From assembly GCF_020215645.1 (NCBI RefSeq), contig NZ_CP084058.1, positions 10,292,001 to 10,356,000 of the forward strand: a stretch of DNA of 64,000 nucleotides, in the 5' to 3' direction. A program made the translations under genes and the position numbers. Below are positions 17,227 to 26,879 of the stretch, one piece after another (the stretch's first letter is position 1; each line of letters begins with the position of its first letter). Source of the DNA: Nonomuraea gerenzanensis (lineage in GTDB: Bacteria > Actinomycetota > Actinomycetes > Streptosporangiales > Streptosporangiaceae). The notes beneath the pieces were generated by a model. The model was not told the origin of the DNA, did not search any database, and worked only from the letters and a program-made list of their open reading frames with translations.

Positions 17227-19221
17227 TCAGCGGGTCACGGCGGTGCAGGTGATCTGAGTCTGCGGCCGGTACTTGGTGGTCAGCTTCTTGTCCTTCTTGA
17301 CCACCTTGCCGTCCTTGTGGAACACCCGGGTCACGTCGATCGTGAACCCCTGCTCCCCCACGGTCGGCAGGCAGTCGGCCGCCGCGCTGCTCTCCCGCCG
17401 GAACGGCGTGAAGTCCCGCCGCTCCGACTCCACGGCCTCGACCCGGTCGTAGCGCTTGGTGCTCCACAGCGACACCGTCACCGAGGTGTCGGTGAAGGCC
17501 GTCTTGACCAGCACCCCGAACTCGGACTCGTTGCGCCACTTCAGGTCCAGGTCCGGATACAGCAGCGCCACGTCCCGCCCGGCCGGGTAGCGCGGCGCGT
17601 AGTAGTCCATCGGCTGGTGCTCCACGTCGTCGAAGCCGCCGAAGAACGCCGCGTTGTACATGGTGGTGGCGAACTGCGAGCCGCCGCCGCCGACGATGTT
17701 CACCATCCGTCCGCCGACGATCTGGCCGGCCTCGACGTACCCGTCCTCGACCGTCGGCTCCCCCACCACGTCGTTCAGTGAGAACGTCTGCCCAGGCCTG
17801 ACCAGGTGGCCGTCGACCTCCTGCGCCATCCGCTGGATGTTCCTGCCCCGGGGCTGGCAGCAGTCGAACGTGGTGGTGAACTCGCCCACCAGCTCCTTGA
17901 TCCCGAGCCCCTGGATCTGCGTGGTGTCCACGGCGGGGGTGACGGTGCCGAGCCGGACCGCGATCGTGCGCTCCCCGCCCTCGGCGAACACCTTCTCCGC
18001 GTCCCTGGCCAGCAGCTTGTCGTTGACGCCCCGGCCCGCGCGGGCGGGCACCAGGACGGGCTTGCCGTCCACGATCTGGTACGCGGCGTCCCGCGGCTGC
18101 TGCGCCGCGTCCACCAGGTTGCTCTCGACGGAGGCCAGCACCTGCTCGGCGTCGAACTCGGGCACCAGCCCGCCGTCACCGTCGGCGATGAAGGCGAGGT
18201 TCGCGGCGATCACGGCCGGCGGCACCTGCACCTGCTTGTCGTCGAGCGTCAGCGTCAGCGGCGCGGCCACGGCGGCCTTGGCCTTGGCCACCGCCGCGGT
18301 GACGGCCTCGGGGGTGGTGGCGGGCTTGGCCGGCCTGAGCGTGAGGACGACGGTGCCGCCGCCGTTCAGGAAGGCCTCGCTGACCCTGCGGACGGCGTCG
18401 TCGCGGTCGAGCAGCACGCCGTCCTCGGGCCTGCGGGCCCTGGGCTGCAGCCCCGTGAACGTCACCCGGCCCTCGACGGCGGGCTTGTCGATGCTCTCCG
18501 CCAGCCCCTCGACGGTCCTGGTGAGCTGGGAGGAGTCGACGGTGATCCTGGGCTGGAGCTCGGTCGTGCCGACCAGCCCCCGCCACACCTCCTCCGGGCT
18601 GGGGAACCCGCTGGGCGCCTGCCCGATGGTGGCGACCACGTCGAGCTCCAGGCCGGCCTCGTCGGGCTGGATGGTGTCCTTCTTGCCGCCGATGTCGGCC
18701 ACGACGGGCTTGGCGAGCTTGGCGCCCAGCTCGGTGCGGAGCTTGTCGGCCGCCTGCGTCACGGTCAGGCCGCCGATGTCCACCCCGGCCACGCGCGTGC
18801 CGCGCAGGACGGAGCCGGACATGAGCACGGCGGGCACCACGTACGCCAGCGCGGCCAGCACCAGCACCAGCACGATGAGGCCCGGCAGCAGCCGGCGGCG
18901 CCTGGGCGGCTCCGGCTCGAACGGCGAGGGCCGTTCCGGCATGCCGAACGCGGTGGACTGGGCCTGCTGCTTGTCGGCGGCCATGGGCCAGGGCTGCGCG
19001 GGCGGCGCCACCGGTGGCAGGGCGCCCTTGCCCGGCTGACCGCCCGGGGCGCTCGGGCCTTGGTCCGGCCGGGGCTCCTGTCTCTCCGGCGGTCCGAAGA
19101 TGTCCCGGGAGACCCCCGGGGGCAGTCCTTCGATCCGCGGCTTCCTGGAGACGGCCGACGTGGGTAAGGGCACCGAGGCGAACGGGTCGGTCGGTGATTC
19201 GATCGGTCCGGCGTTACGCAC
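17227..19221 (-). CDS. VanW family membrane-anchored protein
   Basis: A 664-residue protein. A cytoplasmic Pro-rich N-terminus of about 110 residues is followed by one transmembrane helix (LLPGLIVLVLVLAALAYVV). Two repeats resembling the YkuD-associated peptidoglycan-binding (PG_binding_4) region follow. The VanW domain (TFDCCQPRGRNIQRMAQEVDG, PGQTFSLNDVVG, GGGGSQFATTMYN) is near residues 430-560, and the tail is G5-like. VanW is found in some glycopeptide-resistance clusters but most genomic copies have no proven role. A cell-wall function outside the membrane is inferred. The start is GTG 19221 behind GGGAGGAG. Confidence 0.88.
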   Translation of the reverse strand: MRNAGPIESPTDPFASVPLPTSAVSRKPRIEGLPPGVSRDIFGPPERQEPRPDQGPSAPGGQPGKGALPPVAPPAQPWPMAADKQQAQSTAFGMPERPSPFEPEPPRRRRLLPGLIVLVLVLAALAYVVPAVLMSGSVLRGTRVAGVDIGGLTVTQAADKLRTELGAKLAKPVVADIGGKKDTIQPDEAGLELDVVATIGQAPSGFPSPEEVWRGLVGTTELQPRITVDSSQLTRTVEGLAESIDKPAVEGRVTFTGLQPRARRPEDGVLLDRDDAVRRVSEAFLNGGGTVVLTLRPAKPATTPEAVTAAVAKAKAAVAAPLTLTLDDKQVQVPPAVIAANLAFIADGDGGLVPEFDAEQVLASVESNLVDAAQQPRDAAYQIVDGKPVLVPARAGRGVNDKLLARDAEKVFAEGGERTIAVRLGTVTPAVDTTQIQGLGIKELVGEFTTTFDCCQPRGRNIQRMAQEVDGHLVRPGQTFSLNDVVGEPTVEDGYVEAGQIVGGRMVNIVGGGGSQFATTMYNAAFFGGFDDVEHQPMDYYAPRYPAGRDVALLYPDLDLKWRNESEFGVLVKTAFTDTSVTVSLWSTKRYDRVEAVESERRDFTPFRRESSAAADCLPTVGEQGFTIDVTRVFHKDGKVVKKDKKLTTKYRPQTQITCTAVTR

Positions 19222-19313
19222 GCCTCAATCTCCTCCCGGTCCGCAGCCAAGTCTCAGGCAACAGTAAGGCACGCGGATCCGCATATGTCACGGGAAATGG
19301 CTACGGAAGTGTG

Positions 19314-19970
19314 TCAACCTAGCCACCGGTAGCGATGTTCAGGGCGGCCGGCCGTGCCGTAACGCGGCCGAAACTCGGCCTGCCCCGCCGCGCACAGGTG
19401 TTCCAGGTAACGGCGGGCGCTGACCCGCGACAGGCCGGTGAGCTCGGCAGCCTCGGCGGCTGACAGGTCGCGGCCCGCGTCCCGCAGCGTATCGGCGACC
19501 AGCGCGCAGGTGGCCGCCGACAACCCTTTCGGCATGGGGCCCGCGCTCTTGGGCGTGCCGAAGAGCCGGTCCACGTCGTCCTGGCGGGCCTCGGGGCCGA
19601 TGGCGGTCAGGCGGTGGCGGGTGTCGGCGTACTGCTGGAGGCGCTCGGCCAGGGCGGCGGCGGTGAACGGCTTGATGAGGTAGTTGACGGCGCCGCCGCG
19701 CATGGCCTCCCTGACGGTGGGCACGTCGCGGGCGGCGCTGATCATGAGGACGTCCACGTCGCTCAGCGCCTTGAGCACCTCCAGGCCCGACATGTCGGGC
19801 AGGTAGATGTCGAGCAGCACGAGATCGGGCCGCAGCTCGGCCGCCGCCGCGAGCGCGTCGGCGCCGCTGTGCGCGACCGAGACGACGCTGAAGCCCGGCA
19901 TCCGGCTCACGTAGCCGCTGTGGATGCGGGCGACCATGAAGTCGTCGTCGACGACCAGCACGTTGATCAT
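19314..19970 (-). CDS. CitB/DcuR-type response regulator
   Basis: A 218-residue regulator. The receiver domain starts MINVLVVDDDF, with the phospho-acceptor Asp in VLLDIYLPDMSG. The C-terminal helix-turn-helix (SAAEAAELTGLSRVSARRYLEHL) is of the CitB/DpiA type. The ATG overlaps the stop of the sensor kinase gene (ATGA), so the pair is coupled. I took ATG 19970 because the receiver begins there. By analogy with TctDE and CitAB systems it should switch on the divergent tctCBA genes when the kinase senses a di- or tricarboxylate. Confidence 0.92.
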   Translation of the reverse strand: MINVLVVDDDFMVARIHSGYVSRMPGFSVVSVAHSGADALAAAAELRPDLVLLDIYLPDMSGLEVLKALSDVDVLMISAARDVPTVREAMRGGAVNYLIKPFTAAALAERLQQYADTRHRLTAIGPEARQDDVDRLFGTPKSAGPMPKGLSAATCALVADTLRDAGRDLSAAEAAELTGLSRVSARRYLEHLCAAGQAEFRPRYGTAGRPEHRYRWLG

Positions 19971-21541
19971 GAGCCTGTCCTCGCCGGCAGCAGCGCGGTG
20001 AAGACCGCTCCGCCCGCGTTGCGCACGCGTACCCAACCACCTCTGCGCAGGCACGCCTGCCGGGTCAGCGCCAGGCCCAGCCCGCGCGGCCCCGCCTCGG
20101 CGGCCTTCGTCGTGAAGCCCTCCCTGAAGACCTCCTCCACCAGGTCGGGCGCGATGCCGGGGCCGGAGTCGCCGACCCGCACGCGCAGCCCGCTCGCGTC
20201 GGCCTGCACCGAGACCTCGATCGTGCCCTGCGCGCCGTCAAGCGCGTCGATGGCGTTGGCCACCAGGTTGCCGACCACCAGCACCGCGTCGCGGGGGTCG
20301 CCGAGCAGGCCCTCCGGCACCGAGGAGTCCTCGGCCAGCACCAGCTCCGCCCCGCGCTCGGCCGCCTCCGCCGACTTGGCCAGCAGCAGGGCGGCCAGCG
20401 TGGGATCCTGGATGCGCTCGCGCAGGCCGGTGGCGTAGGCGCCGTGGGTGGTGCGGGTGATGAAGCCGATGGCGGCCTCGTGCTCGCCCAGCTCCAGCAG
20501 GCCGACCACGGTGTGCATGCGGTTGGCGAACTCGTGGGCCTGGGCCCGCAGCGCGTCGGTGGCGCTGCTGGCGTCGTCCAGCTCGCGGGCCAGGCGGATC
20601 AGCTCGGTGCGGTCGCGCAGGGTGACCACCCAGCCGCGGTGACGCCCGCGCACCCAGACGGGGGTGCGGTTGAGCACGAGCACCCGGTCGCCGTGCAGCA
20701 CGATGCGGTCCTCGCCGGGGTCGGCGCCGCCGAGCACGTCGCGCATGCGCTCGGAGACCGGCATCCGCGTCAGGTCCTCGCCGACGTCCCCGAGCAGCTC
20801 GCGGGCGGCGTCGTTGACCAGCGTCACCCTGCCTGCCAGGTCGAGCGCGAGCACCCCCTCCTTGACTCCGTGCAGCACGCCCTCGCGCTGCTCCAGCAGC
20901 GCCGCGATCTCGCGCGGCTCCAGGCCGAACGTCTGCCTGCGCACCCTCGCGGTGATCAGCGCGGCCAGCGCGAGCCCGGCCAGCAGCACGGCCAGCGCCG
21001 TCCAGAGCAACGGCGGCAGGGCCTGGAAGACCTGGCTGATGACCGTGGTCTCCAGCACGCCGACCGAGACGAGGCCGATGACCGTGCCGTACTCGTCGCG
21101 GATGGGCGCCTTGCCCCTGACCGTGGTGCCGATGGTGCCGGTCTCGGTGCCGACCCAGCTACGGCCCGTACGCAGGACCGGGCTGCCGTCGGTGGACAAC
21201 CGCTTGCCGATCAGCGAGGCGTTGGGATGGGCGTACCGCTCCTGCTCGACGTTGGCGATCACCACGTAGTCGGCGCCGGTCTCGTGCTGCACGCTCATGG
21301 CCAGCGGCTGCAGCACCGACTCCGGGCTCTCCAGCGCGAACGCCCTCCTGACCTCGGGCAGCCCCGCCACCGACTGGGCGATCGCCAGCGCCCGCTGCTG
21401 GTGCAGCTCGTCGAGCTGGTCACGCGTGTGCTCGGCCCACACGCCACCGGTGCCCCCGACGGCGAGCAGCACGATCACCATCTGGAGCACGAACAGCTGG
21501 GTGCCCAGGGAGGCGTCCCGAACCCGTCTCACCCGGCCCAT
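19967..21541 (-). CDS. CitA/DcuS-type sensor histidine kinase
   Basis: A 524-residue membrane sensor. A first transmembrane helix (LFVLQMVIVLLAVGG) precedes an extracytoplasmic PDC/CACHE sensing region (about 40-175). A second helix ([19 protein letters not shown]) leads to a PAS region and then the kinase core. The phospho-acceptor motif is HEFANRMH, characteristic of the CitA/DcuS subfamily. ATP-binding motifs are GNLVANAIDAL, GDSGPGI and GLGLALTRQ. It is divergent from tctCBA, with the response regulator downstream and overlapping, and probably senses the substrate carried by TctCBA. Confidence 0.93.
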   Translation of the reverse strand: MGRVRRVRDASLGTQLFVLQMVIVLLAVGGTGGVWAEHTRDQLDELHQQRALAIAQSVAGLPEVRRAFALESPESVLQPLAMSVQHETGADYVVIANVEQERYAHPNASLIGKRLSTDGSPVLRTGRSWVGTETGTIGTTVRGKAPIRDEYGTVIGLVSVGVLETTVISQVFQALPPLLWTALAVLLAGLALAALITARVRRQTFGLEPREIAALLEQREGVLHGVKEGVLALDLAGRVTLVNDAARELLGDVGEDLTRMPVSERMRDVLGGADPGEDRIVLHGDRVLVLNRTPVWVRGRHRGWVVTLRDRTELIRLARELDDASSATDALRAQAHEFANRMHTVVGLLELGEHEAAIGFITRTTHGAYATGLRERIQDPTLAALLLAKSAEAAERGAELVLAEDSSVPEGLLGDPRDAVLVVGNLVANAIDALDGAQGTIEVSVQADASGLRVRVGDSGPGIAPDLVEEVFREGFTTKAAEAGPRGLGLALTRQACLRRGGWVRVRNAGGAVFTALLPARTGS

Positions 21542-21570
21542 GGAAACACTCCCAGGTCACGTCCGGGTCG

Positions 21571-21588
21571 CGACCAATACGACCACTA
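21571..21588. promoter_or_regulatory. Tandem 9-bp repeat between sensor kinase and tctC
   Basis: CGACCAATA is followed directly by CGACCACTA, two head-to-tail nonamers with one difference, in the 136-base divergent promoter region. Head-to-tail sites are common for response regulators, so this is a candidate binding site for the CitB-like regulator. Confidence 0.3.
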
Positions 21589-21677
21589 TGACGCCAAGCG
21601 CGCAAAGGCTCGACGCGACGCGGCGGGGACTTCACCATGCCAGTTCCATAACAGTGAAAATCCCCCCTGGAGTGATC

Positions 21678-22646
21678 ATGCGCTTGCGCGTACTCGCCGC
21701 TCTCGCGGCACTCTCCCTCGGCGCCCTGACGGCGTGCGGCCAGTCGGGCGGCACCGCCGCCGCCGGGCCGCTGCGGATCATGGCCCCCGCCGCCCCCGGC
21801 GGCGGCTGGGACCAGACGTCCCGGACGGCGGAGCAGGCGTTCAAGGCGGCCGACCCGCAGCGCAAGGTCGAGGTGTACAACGTGCCCGGCGCCGGCGGCA
21901 CGATCGGCCTGGCGCAGCTCGCCGGCGAGAAGGGCAACGGCAACCTGCTGATGACCATGGGCCTGGTCATGGTGGGCGCCATCGAGCAGAACAAGTCGAA
22001 GGTCACGCTCGCCGAGACCACGCCCATCGCCAAGCTGACCGAGGAGTACGAGCTGGTCGTGGTGCCGGCGGCGTCCCCGTTCACGTCGCTGGCCGACCTG
22101 GTGGCGGCCTGGAAGGCCGACCCGGCGAAGGTGTCGATCTCGGGCGGCTCCGCGGGCGGCACCGACCACATCGTGGCCGGGCTGATGGCCAAGGCCGCCG
22201 GCGTGGACCCCAAGCAGGTCAACTACATCGCCCACTCGGGCGGCGGCGAGGCGCTGAACGAGCTGCTCGGCAACAAGGTCAGCGCGGGCATCTCGGGCGT
22301 GGCCGAGTTCGCCGAGCACGTCAAGTCCGGCAAGCTGCGCGCCCTGGGCGTGACCTCCGCCGAGCGGGTGCCCGGCCTGGACGCCCCCACCCTCAAGGAG
22401 GGCGGGCTGGACGTCGAGCTGGCCAACTGGCGCGGCTTCGTCGCCCCCGGCGGGCTGTCCGAGGCCGACAAGAAGACCCTGACGGACGCGGTCACCAAGA
22501 TGCACGGCGCGCAGCCGTGGAAGGACGCGGTGGCCAAGAACGGCTGGATCGACTCCTTCCAGACCGGCCAGCAGTTCGCCGACTTCCTGGCCGCCGAGCA
22601 GACCCGGGTCAAGGCCATCATCGCCGAGATGGGGCTCGTCTCCTGA
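21678..22646 (+). CDS. tctC: Tripartite tricarboxylate transporter substrate-binding lipoprotein
   Basis: A 322-residue extracytoplasmic binding protein of the TctC/Bug family, which captures citrate-like or other carboxylates for the TctAB membrane pair. The signal peptide ends in the lipobox LTAC at about residue 19. Mature motifs include [15 protein letters not shown] and [13 protein letters not shown], which carry the carboxylate-binding loops. GGAG lies five bases before ATG 21678. Its stop overlaps the tctB start by one base. The exact substrate is not readable. Confidence 0.92.
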   Translation: MRLRVLAALAALSLGALTACGQSGGTAAAGPLRIMAPAAPGGGWDQTSRTAEQAFKAADPQRKVEVYNVPGAGGTIGLAQLAGEKGNGNLLMTMGLVMVGAIEQNKSKVTLAETTPIAKLTEEYELVVVPAASPFTSLADLVAAWKADPAKVSISGGSAGGTDHIVAGLMAKAAGVDPKQVNYIAHSGGGEALNELLGNKVSAGISGVAEFAEHVKSGKLRALGVTSAERVPGLDAPTLKEGGLDVELANWRGFVAPGGLSEADKKTLTDAVTKMHGAQPWKDAVAKNGWIDSFQTGQQFADFLAAEQTRVKAIIAEMGLVS

Positions 22647-23128
22647 TGCTCAGGTCCCGGTGGCGGCCCGAGCTCGGGCTGGCGGTCGTGGTGCTGGTGC
22701 TGGGCGTGCTCGTCGTGGTCGGCACGCTGGACGTGTCGGCCGCGGCCTCCCAGCTCGGCATCGGGCCGCGCTTCTTCCCCATGCTGGTGGGCGGCGCCAT
22801 GGTGATCGTCGGCCTGTTCTACGTGGCCGACGTGCTGCGCGGCGGGCACGGCGACCCCGAGGAGAGCGAGGACGTGGACGCCAGCGCGCCCACCGACTGG
22901 CGCAGCCTGGCCCTGGTCAGCGGCATCTTCCTGGCCTTCGCCGCGCTCCTCGACCTGCTCGGCTGGATCGTCGGCGCCAGCCTGCTGTTCTTCGGCCTGT
23001 CGGTGGCGCTGGGCGCCGAGCACAAGCTGCGCGCCGCCGTCATCGCCGTGGTGCTGGGCGTGACGACGTACCTGCTGTTCGTCAACGGCCTGGGCGTCAA
23101 CCTGCCGAACGGGGTGTTCGCGCCGTGA
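22646..23128 (+). CDS. tctB: Tripartite tricarboxylate transporter small membrane subunit
   Basis: A 160-residue protein with four predicted transmembrane helices, the usual size for TctB. The first helix ([19 protein letters not shown]) and the [12 protein letters not shown] motif are typical. The ATG at 22646 shares a base with the tctC stop, and its own stop overlaps the tctA GTG. It forms the membrane complex with TctA and lacks any ATPase, so uptake is ion-driven. Confidence 0.9.
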   Translation: MLRSRWRPELGLAVVVLVLGVLVVVGTLDVSAAASQLGIGPRFFPMLVGGAMVIVGLFYVADVLRGGHGDPEESEDVDASAPTDWRSLALVSGIFLAFAALLDLLGWIVGASLLFFGLSVALGAEHKLRAAVIAVVLGVTTYLLFVNGLGVNLPNGVFAP

Positions 23129-24642
23129 CCTCACTCCAGCTCCTGCTCGACGGCTTCGCCGCCGCGCTCACCCCGGTCAACCTGCTGTACGCGCTCGTCG
23201 GCGTCACGCTCGGCACCCTCGTCGGCGTGCTGCCCGGCATCGGGCCCGCGATGACCGTGGCGCTGCTGCTGCCGATCACCTTCACGGTGCCGCCCGCCAG
23301 CGCGTTCATCATGTTCGCCGGCATCTACTACGGCGGCATGTACGGCGGCTCCACCACCTCCATCCTGCTCAACACGCCGGGCGAGTCCGCGTCGATGATC
23401 ACGGCGCTGGAGGGCAACAAGATGGCCAGGCGCGGGCGGGCCGCCCAGGCGCTGGCCACGGCCGCCATCGGCTCGTTCGTGGCCGGCACCATCGCCACGG
23501 CGTTGCTGGTCGTGGCGGCGCCCGCGGTGGTCAGCTTCGCGATCGCATTCGGCCCCGAGGACTACTTCGCCCTGGCGATCCTCGCCTTCACCGCCGTGTC
23601 GTCGGTGTTGTCCCGCTCGATCGTGCGCGGCCTGGCCTCGCTCGGCCTCGGCCTGGTGATCGGCCTGATCGGCATCGACCAGCAGACCGGCCAGGCCCGG
23701 CTCACGCTGGGCATCCCGCAGCTCCTCGACGGCATCGACGTGGTGATCGTCGCGGTCGGCCTCTTCGCCCTGGGCGAGGCCCTGTACGTGGCCTCCCGCC
23801 TGCGGCACGCGCCACCCGAGGTGGTGCCGGTGGGCCGGGCGTGGATGGGCCGCTCCGACTGGCGCCGCTCCTGGCTGCCGTGGCTGCGCGGCACCGCCCT
23901 GGGCTTCCCGTTCGGCGCGCTGCCGGGCGGCGGGGCAGAGATCCCCACGTTCCTGTCGTACGCGGCGGAGAAGCGGCTGGCCCGCGGGGTCGCCCGCGAG
24001 GAGTACGGCCAGGGCGCCATCGAGGGCGTCGCGGGCCCCGAGGCGGCCAACAACGCCTCCGCGGCCGGCACCCTGGTCCCGCTGCTCACGCTGGGCCTGC
24101 CCACCTCGGCCACGGCCGCGATCCTGCTGGCCGCCTTCCAGCAGTACGGCCTCCAGCCGGGCCCGCAGCTCTTCGACCACAACCCGGCGCTGGTGTGGGG
24201 CATGATCGCGTCGCTGTTCATCGGCAACGCGATGCTGCTGGTGCTGAACCTGCCCATGGCCCCGCTCTGGGCCCGAGTCCTGCGCGTCCCCCGGCCCTAC
24301 CTCTACGCCGGGATCGTGCTCTTCGCCGCCCTCGGCGTCTACGCGCTGAACGGCACCGTGGTGGACCTGTTCGTGCTGTACGTGCTCGGCCTGCTCGGCT
24401 ACGCCATGCGGCGCTTCGGCCTGCCCGTCGCGCCCGCCGTGATCGGCATGATCCTCGGCCCGATGGCGGAGATCCAGCTGCGCCGGGCGCTGGCCATCGG
24501 CGCGGGCGACGTGAGCGTGCTCGTCCGCAGCCCGATCGCGGCCGTGCTGCTGGTGCTGTCGGCCCTGGCGCTGCTGACGCCGCTGTTCAGAAAGCTCCTG
24601 GCCCGGCGCGGCTTGGCTCCCGCGCCCCGCAACGAGGAGTAG
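23125..24642 (+). CDS. tctA: Tripartite tricarboxylate transporter large membrane subunit
   Basis: A 505-residue polytopic protein, the normal TctA length, with about 11-12 helices. Conserved stretches include [17 protein letters not shown] and [20 protein letters not shown] near the N-terminus, and [20 protein letters not shown] in the second half. It carries the translocation pathway for the substrate delivered by TctC. The start is GTG 23125, overlapping the tctB stop. It is the last gene of the operon, followed by a terminator. Confidence 0.93.
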   Translation: MTSLQLLLDGFAAALTPVNLLYALVGVTLGTLVGVLPGIGPAMTVALLLPITFTVPPASAFIMFAGIYYGGMYGGSTTSILLNTPGESASMITALEGNKMARRGRAAQALATAAIGSFVAGTIATALLVVAAPAVVSFAIAFGPEDYFALAILAFTAVSSVLSRSIVRGLASLGLGLVIGLIGIDQQTGQARLTLGIPQLLDGIDVVIVAVGLFALGEALYVASRLRHAPPEVVPVGRAWMGRSDWRRSWLPWLRGTALGFPFGALPGGGAEIPTFLSYAAEKRLARGVAREEYGQGAIEGVAGPEAANNASAAGTLVPLLTLGLPTSATAAILLAAFQQYGLQPGPQLFDHNPALVWGMIASLFIGNAMLLVLNLPMAPLWARVLRVPRPYLYAGIVLFAALGVYALNGTVVDLFVLYVLGLLGYAMRRFGLPVAPAVIGMILGPMAEIQLRRALAIGAGDVSVLVRSPIAAVLLVLSALALLTPLFRKLLARRGLAPAPRNEE

Positions 24643-24684
24643 CGGGGGCCCGGGCCGGGAACCTCTCCTCGTGGTTCTTGGAGC

Positions 24685-24716
24685 GGCCCCGCCGATCTGT
24701 CCGGATCGACGGGGCC
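24685..24716. terminator. Bidirectional terminator between tctA and gatB
   Basis: GGCCCCGCCGATC and GATCGACGGGGCC form a 13-bp stem with one mismatch and a 6-base loop. It lies between the convergent stops of tctA (42 bases away) and gatB (11 bases away). Confidence 0.7.
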
Positions 24717-24727
24717 GGCCGGTCTCG

Positions 24728-26236
24728 CTACTCGGAGACGCCCAGCTTCTCCAGGATCAGCTGCCGGGCGCGGGCCGCGTCGGCCTTGCCCTTGCTGGCC
24801 CGCATGACGCCGCCGACGAGCGCGCCCGCCGCGGCGATCTTCCCGGACCGCACCTTCTCGGCCGCGTCGGCGTTGTCGGCCAGCACCTGGTCGATGATCG
24901 CCGACAGCTCGCCCTCGTCGTTGACGATCTTCAGGCCGCGCCGCTCGACCACCTCGTCCGGCGTGCCCTCACCGGCCAGCACGCCTTCGAGCACCTCGCG
25001 CGCCAGCTTGTCGTTGAGCGCGCCCGAGGCCACCAGCTCGGTCACCCGGGCGATCTGCTCGGGCGTGATCGGCAGGTCGGCCAGCGGCGTGCCCGTCTCG
25101 TTGGACTTGCGCGCCAGCTCGCCCATCCACCACTTGCGCGCGTCGGCCGCCGGCGCCCCGGCCGCGACCGTGGCCTCGACCAGGTCGATGGCGTCGGCGT
25201 TGTGCATGGCCTGCATGTCGAGGTCGGACAGGCCCCACTCGGCCTGCAACCGCTTGCGCTTGACCGACGGCAGCTCGGGCAGGGCCGCCTTCAGCTCGGC
25301 CACCCACGCCGTATCGGGCGCGATCGGCACGAGGTCGGGCTCGGGGAAGTAGCGGTAGTCCTGCGCCTCCTCCTTGGACCGGCCGGAGGTGGACCTGCCG
25401 GTGTCCTCGTGGAAGTGGCGGGTCTCCTGCACGACCCTGCCGCCCTCGGCCAGGACCGCCGCCTGCCGCTCGATCTCACTGCGCACGGCCCGCTCGACGC
25501 TGCGCAGCGAGTTGACGTTCTTGGTCTCCGTACGGGTGCCCCACTCGGAGGAGCCGCGCGGCATCAGCGAGACGTTGACGTCACACCGCAGCGAGCCCTC
25601 CTCCATGCGCACGTCGGAGACTCCCAGCGAGCGCATGATCTCGCGCAGCTCCGTGACGTACGCCCTGGCCACCTCGGGCGCGAGCCGGTCGGTGCCCGGG
25701 ATGGGCTTGGTCACGATCTCGACCAGCGGGATGCCCGCGCGGTTGTAGTCGACGATCGAGTAGTCGGCCCCGTGGATGCGCCCGGTCGAGCCGCCCACGT
25801 GGGTGGACTTGCCGGTGTCCTCCTCCAGGTGCACCCGCTCGATCTCGATCCGCACGGTCTCGCCGTCGACCTCGACGTCGATGTAGCCGTCGAAGCACAG
25901 CGGCTCGTCGTACTGCGAGATCTGGTAGTTCTTCGGCATGTCCGGATAGAAGTAGTTCTTCCTGGCCATGCGGCACCACTCGGCGATCGAGCAGTTGAGC
26001 GCCAGGCCGATGCGGATCGTCGACTCGATGGCCTGGGCGTTGGCCACCGGCAGTGCGCCGGGGAAGGCCAGGCAGGTCGGGCAGACCTGCGTGTTGGGCG
26101 GGGCGCCGAAGGTCGTCTTGCAACCGCAGAACATCTTCGACTTGGTGCCCAGCTCGACATGCGTCTCGAGGCCGAGCACCGGCTCGAACCGCTCGAGCGC
26201 TTCGTCGTACGGCATGATTCCTGCTGTGTCAATCAC
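24728..26236 (-). CDS. gatB: Asp-tRNA(Asn)/Glu-tRNA(Gln) amidotransferase subunit B
   Basis: A 502-residue subunit that binds the mischarged tRNA and phosphorylates the Glu or Asp side chain before amidation by GatA. The N-terminal catalytic cradle is recognisable by [35 protein letters not shown] and [19 protein letters not shown]. The C-terminal helical and YqeY-like domains follow. GTG 26236 gives the family-typical length before YDEAL but overlaps the upstream DUF4276 gene by eight bases; ATG 26215 behind AGCAGG is a shorter alternative. Normally gatB follows gatA closely. Here two foreign-looking genes separate them. Confidence 0.96.
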   Translation of the reverse strand: MIDTAGIMPYDEALERFEPVLGLETHVELGTKSKMFCGCKTTFGAPPNTQVCPTCLAFPGALPVANAQAIESTIRIGLALNCSIAEWCRMARKNYFYPDMPKNYQISQYDEPLCFDGYIDVEVDGETVRIEIERVHLEEDTGKSTHVGGSTGRIHGADYSIVDYNRAGIPLVEIVTKPIPGTDRLAPEVARAYVTELREIMRSLGVSDVRMEEGSLRCDVNVSLMPRGSSEWGTRTETKNVNSLRSVERAVRSEIERQAAVLAEGGRVVQETRHFHEDTGRSTSGRSKEEAQDYRYFPEPDLVPIAPDTAWVAELKAALPELPSVKRKRLQAEWGLSDLDMQAMHNADAIDLVEATVAAGAPAADARKWWMGELARKSNETGTPLADLPITPEQIARVTELVASGALNDKLAREVLEGVLAGEGTPDEVVERRGLKIVNDEGELSAIIDQVLADNADAAEKVRSGKIAAAGALVGGVMRASKGKADAARARQLILEKLGVSE

Positions 26237-26879
26237 GGATCAACCTCAGTTCTTTCAAAGCCTCGCACGTCTCGGCCTGCCAGAGACGGTATGAGGGCAC
26301 GCCTTTCAGGTGGTCCAGGTTCATCAGCTCGGCGATGCGAGTCAGGTAATCGCCGGCTTCCCTGCCCGCTCGTCGCCGACGCCTGCCGCTCGCCACGATG
26401 TCCTTCAATGTCCGTTTGGGGTTCGAGAGAGCCTCCACGCGCGAGAGCCGGTCGCCTTCGAAGACGTCTTTCGGGTCCCACGACGATCCCGCGACACGAC
26501 GCAGGACATCCAGGTCACCCAGCGCCCAGCTTTCCATCTCGCGAACGGGTACCACTCGCACCACCGGTCGTTCCAGCCCGCGCTTCTCCCACAGCTCTCG
26601 CAACGGTGTCCAGTATTTGCGCTCTTCACGGCCAGGCGCCGCCGAACCGTCATAGTGGTAGAAGAGCAACGTCATGCCGGCCACCGCCGTCTGTGCCGCC
26701 CTGCACACTGCGTCGTGCCGGGACTCCTCGTCCTGCACGGACACACGCAGCACTTGAACCGGCGCGACGCCGAGACCATGCCGAAAGCAGATGTCGTTCA
26801 GCGCCCGCTCGAGCAGCACGGGCAGAAAGTCGTAGTCGGAATTCCCCTCGGCAGTCAGGAAGGCGTTGACCTCGATCAC
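26229..26879 (-). CDS. DUF4276 (TOPRIM-like) protein, partner of AAA ATPase
   Basis: A 216-residue protein resembling DUF4276. That family is predicted to hold a TOPRIM-like nuclease fold and often accompanies AAA ATPases. Visible marks are an early acidic motif ([20 protein letters not shown]), an acidic HYDG around residue 75, and [12 protein letters not shown], the family-typical Glu-x-Trp stretch. The C-terminus is basic ([13 protein letters not shown]). GTG 26879 overlaps the ATPase stop (GTGA), so the pair is coupled. It lies inside the gat operon and overlaps gatB by eight bases. A defence-type effector role is inferred, not shown. Confidence 0.75.
   Translation of the reverse strand: MIEVNAFLTAEGNSDYDFLPVLLERALNDICFRHGLGVAPVQVLRVSVQDEESRHDAVCRAAQTAVAGMTLLFYHYDGSAAPGREERKYWTPLRELWEKRGLERPVVRVVPVREMESWALGDLDVLRRVAGSSWDPKDVFEGDRLSRVEALSNPKRTLKDIVASGRRRRRAGREAGDYLTRIAELMNLDHLKGVPSYRLWQAETCEALKELRLIRD

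Noticed and set aside
17227..19221. Glycopeptide-resistance cluster suggested by the VanW protein
   Set aside because: No vanHAX-like ligase, dehydrogenase/dipeptidase set or VanRS pair adjoins it. Isolated VanW proteins are common in actinomycetes.
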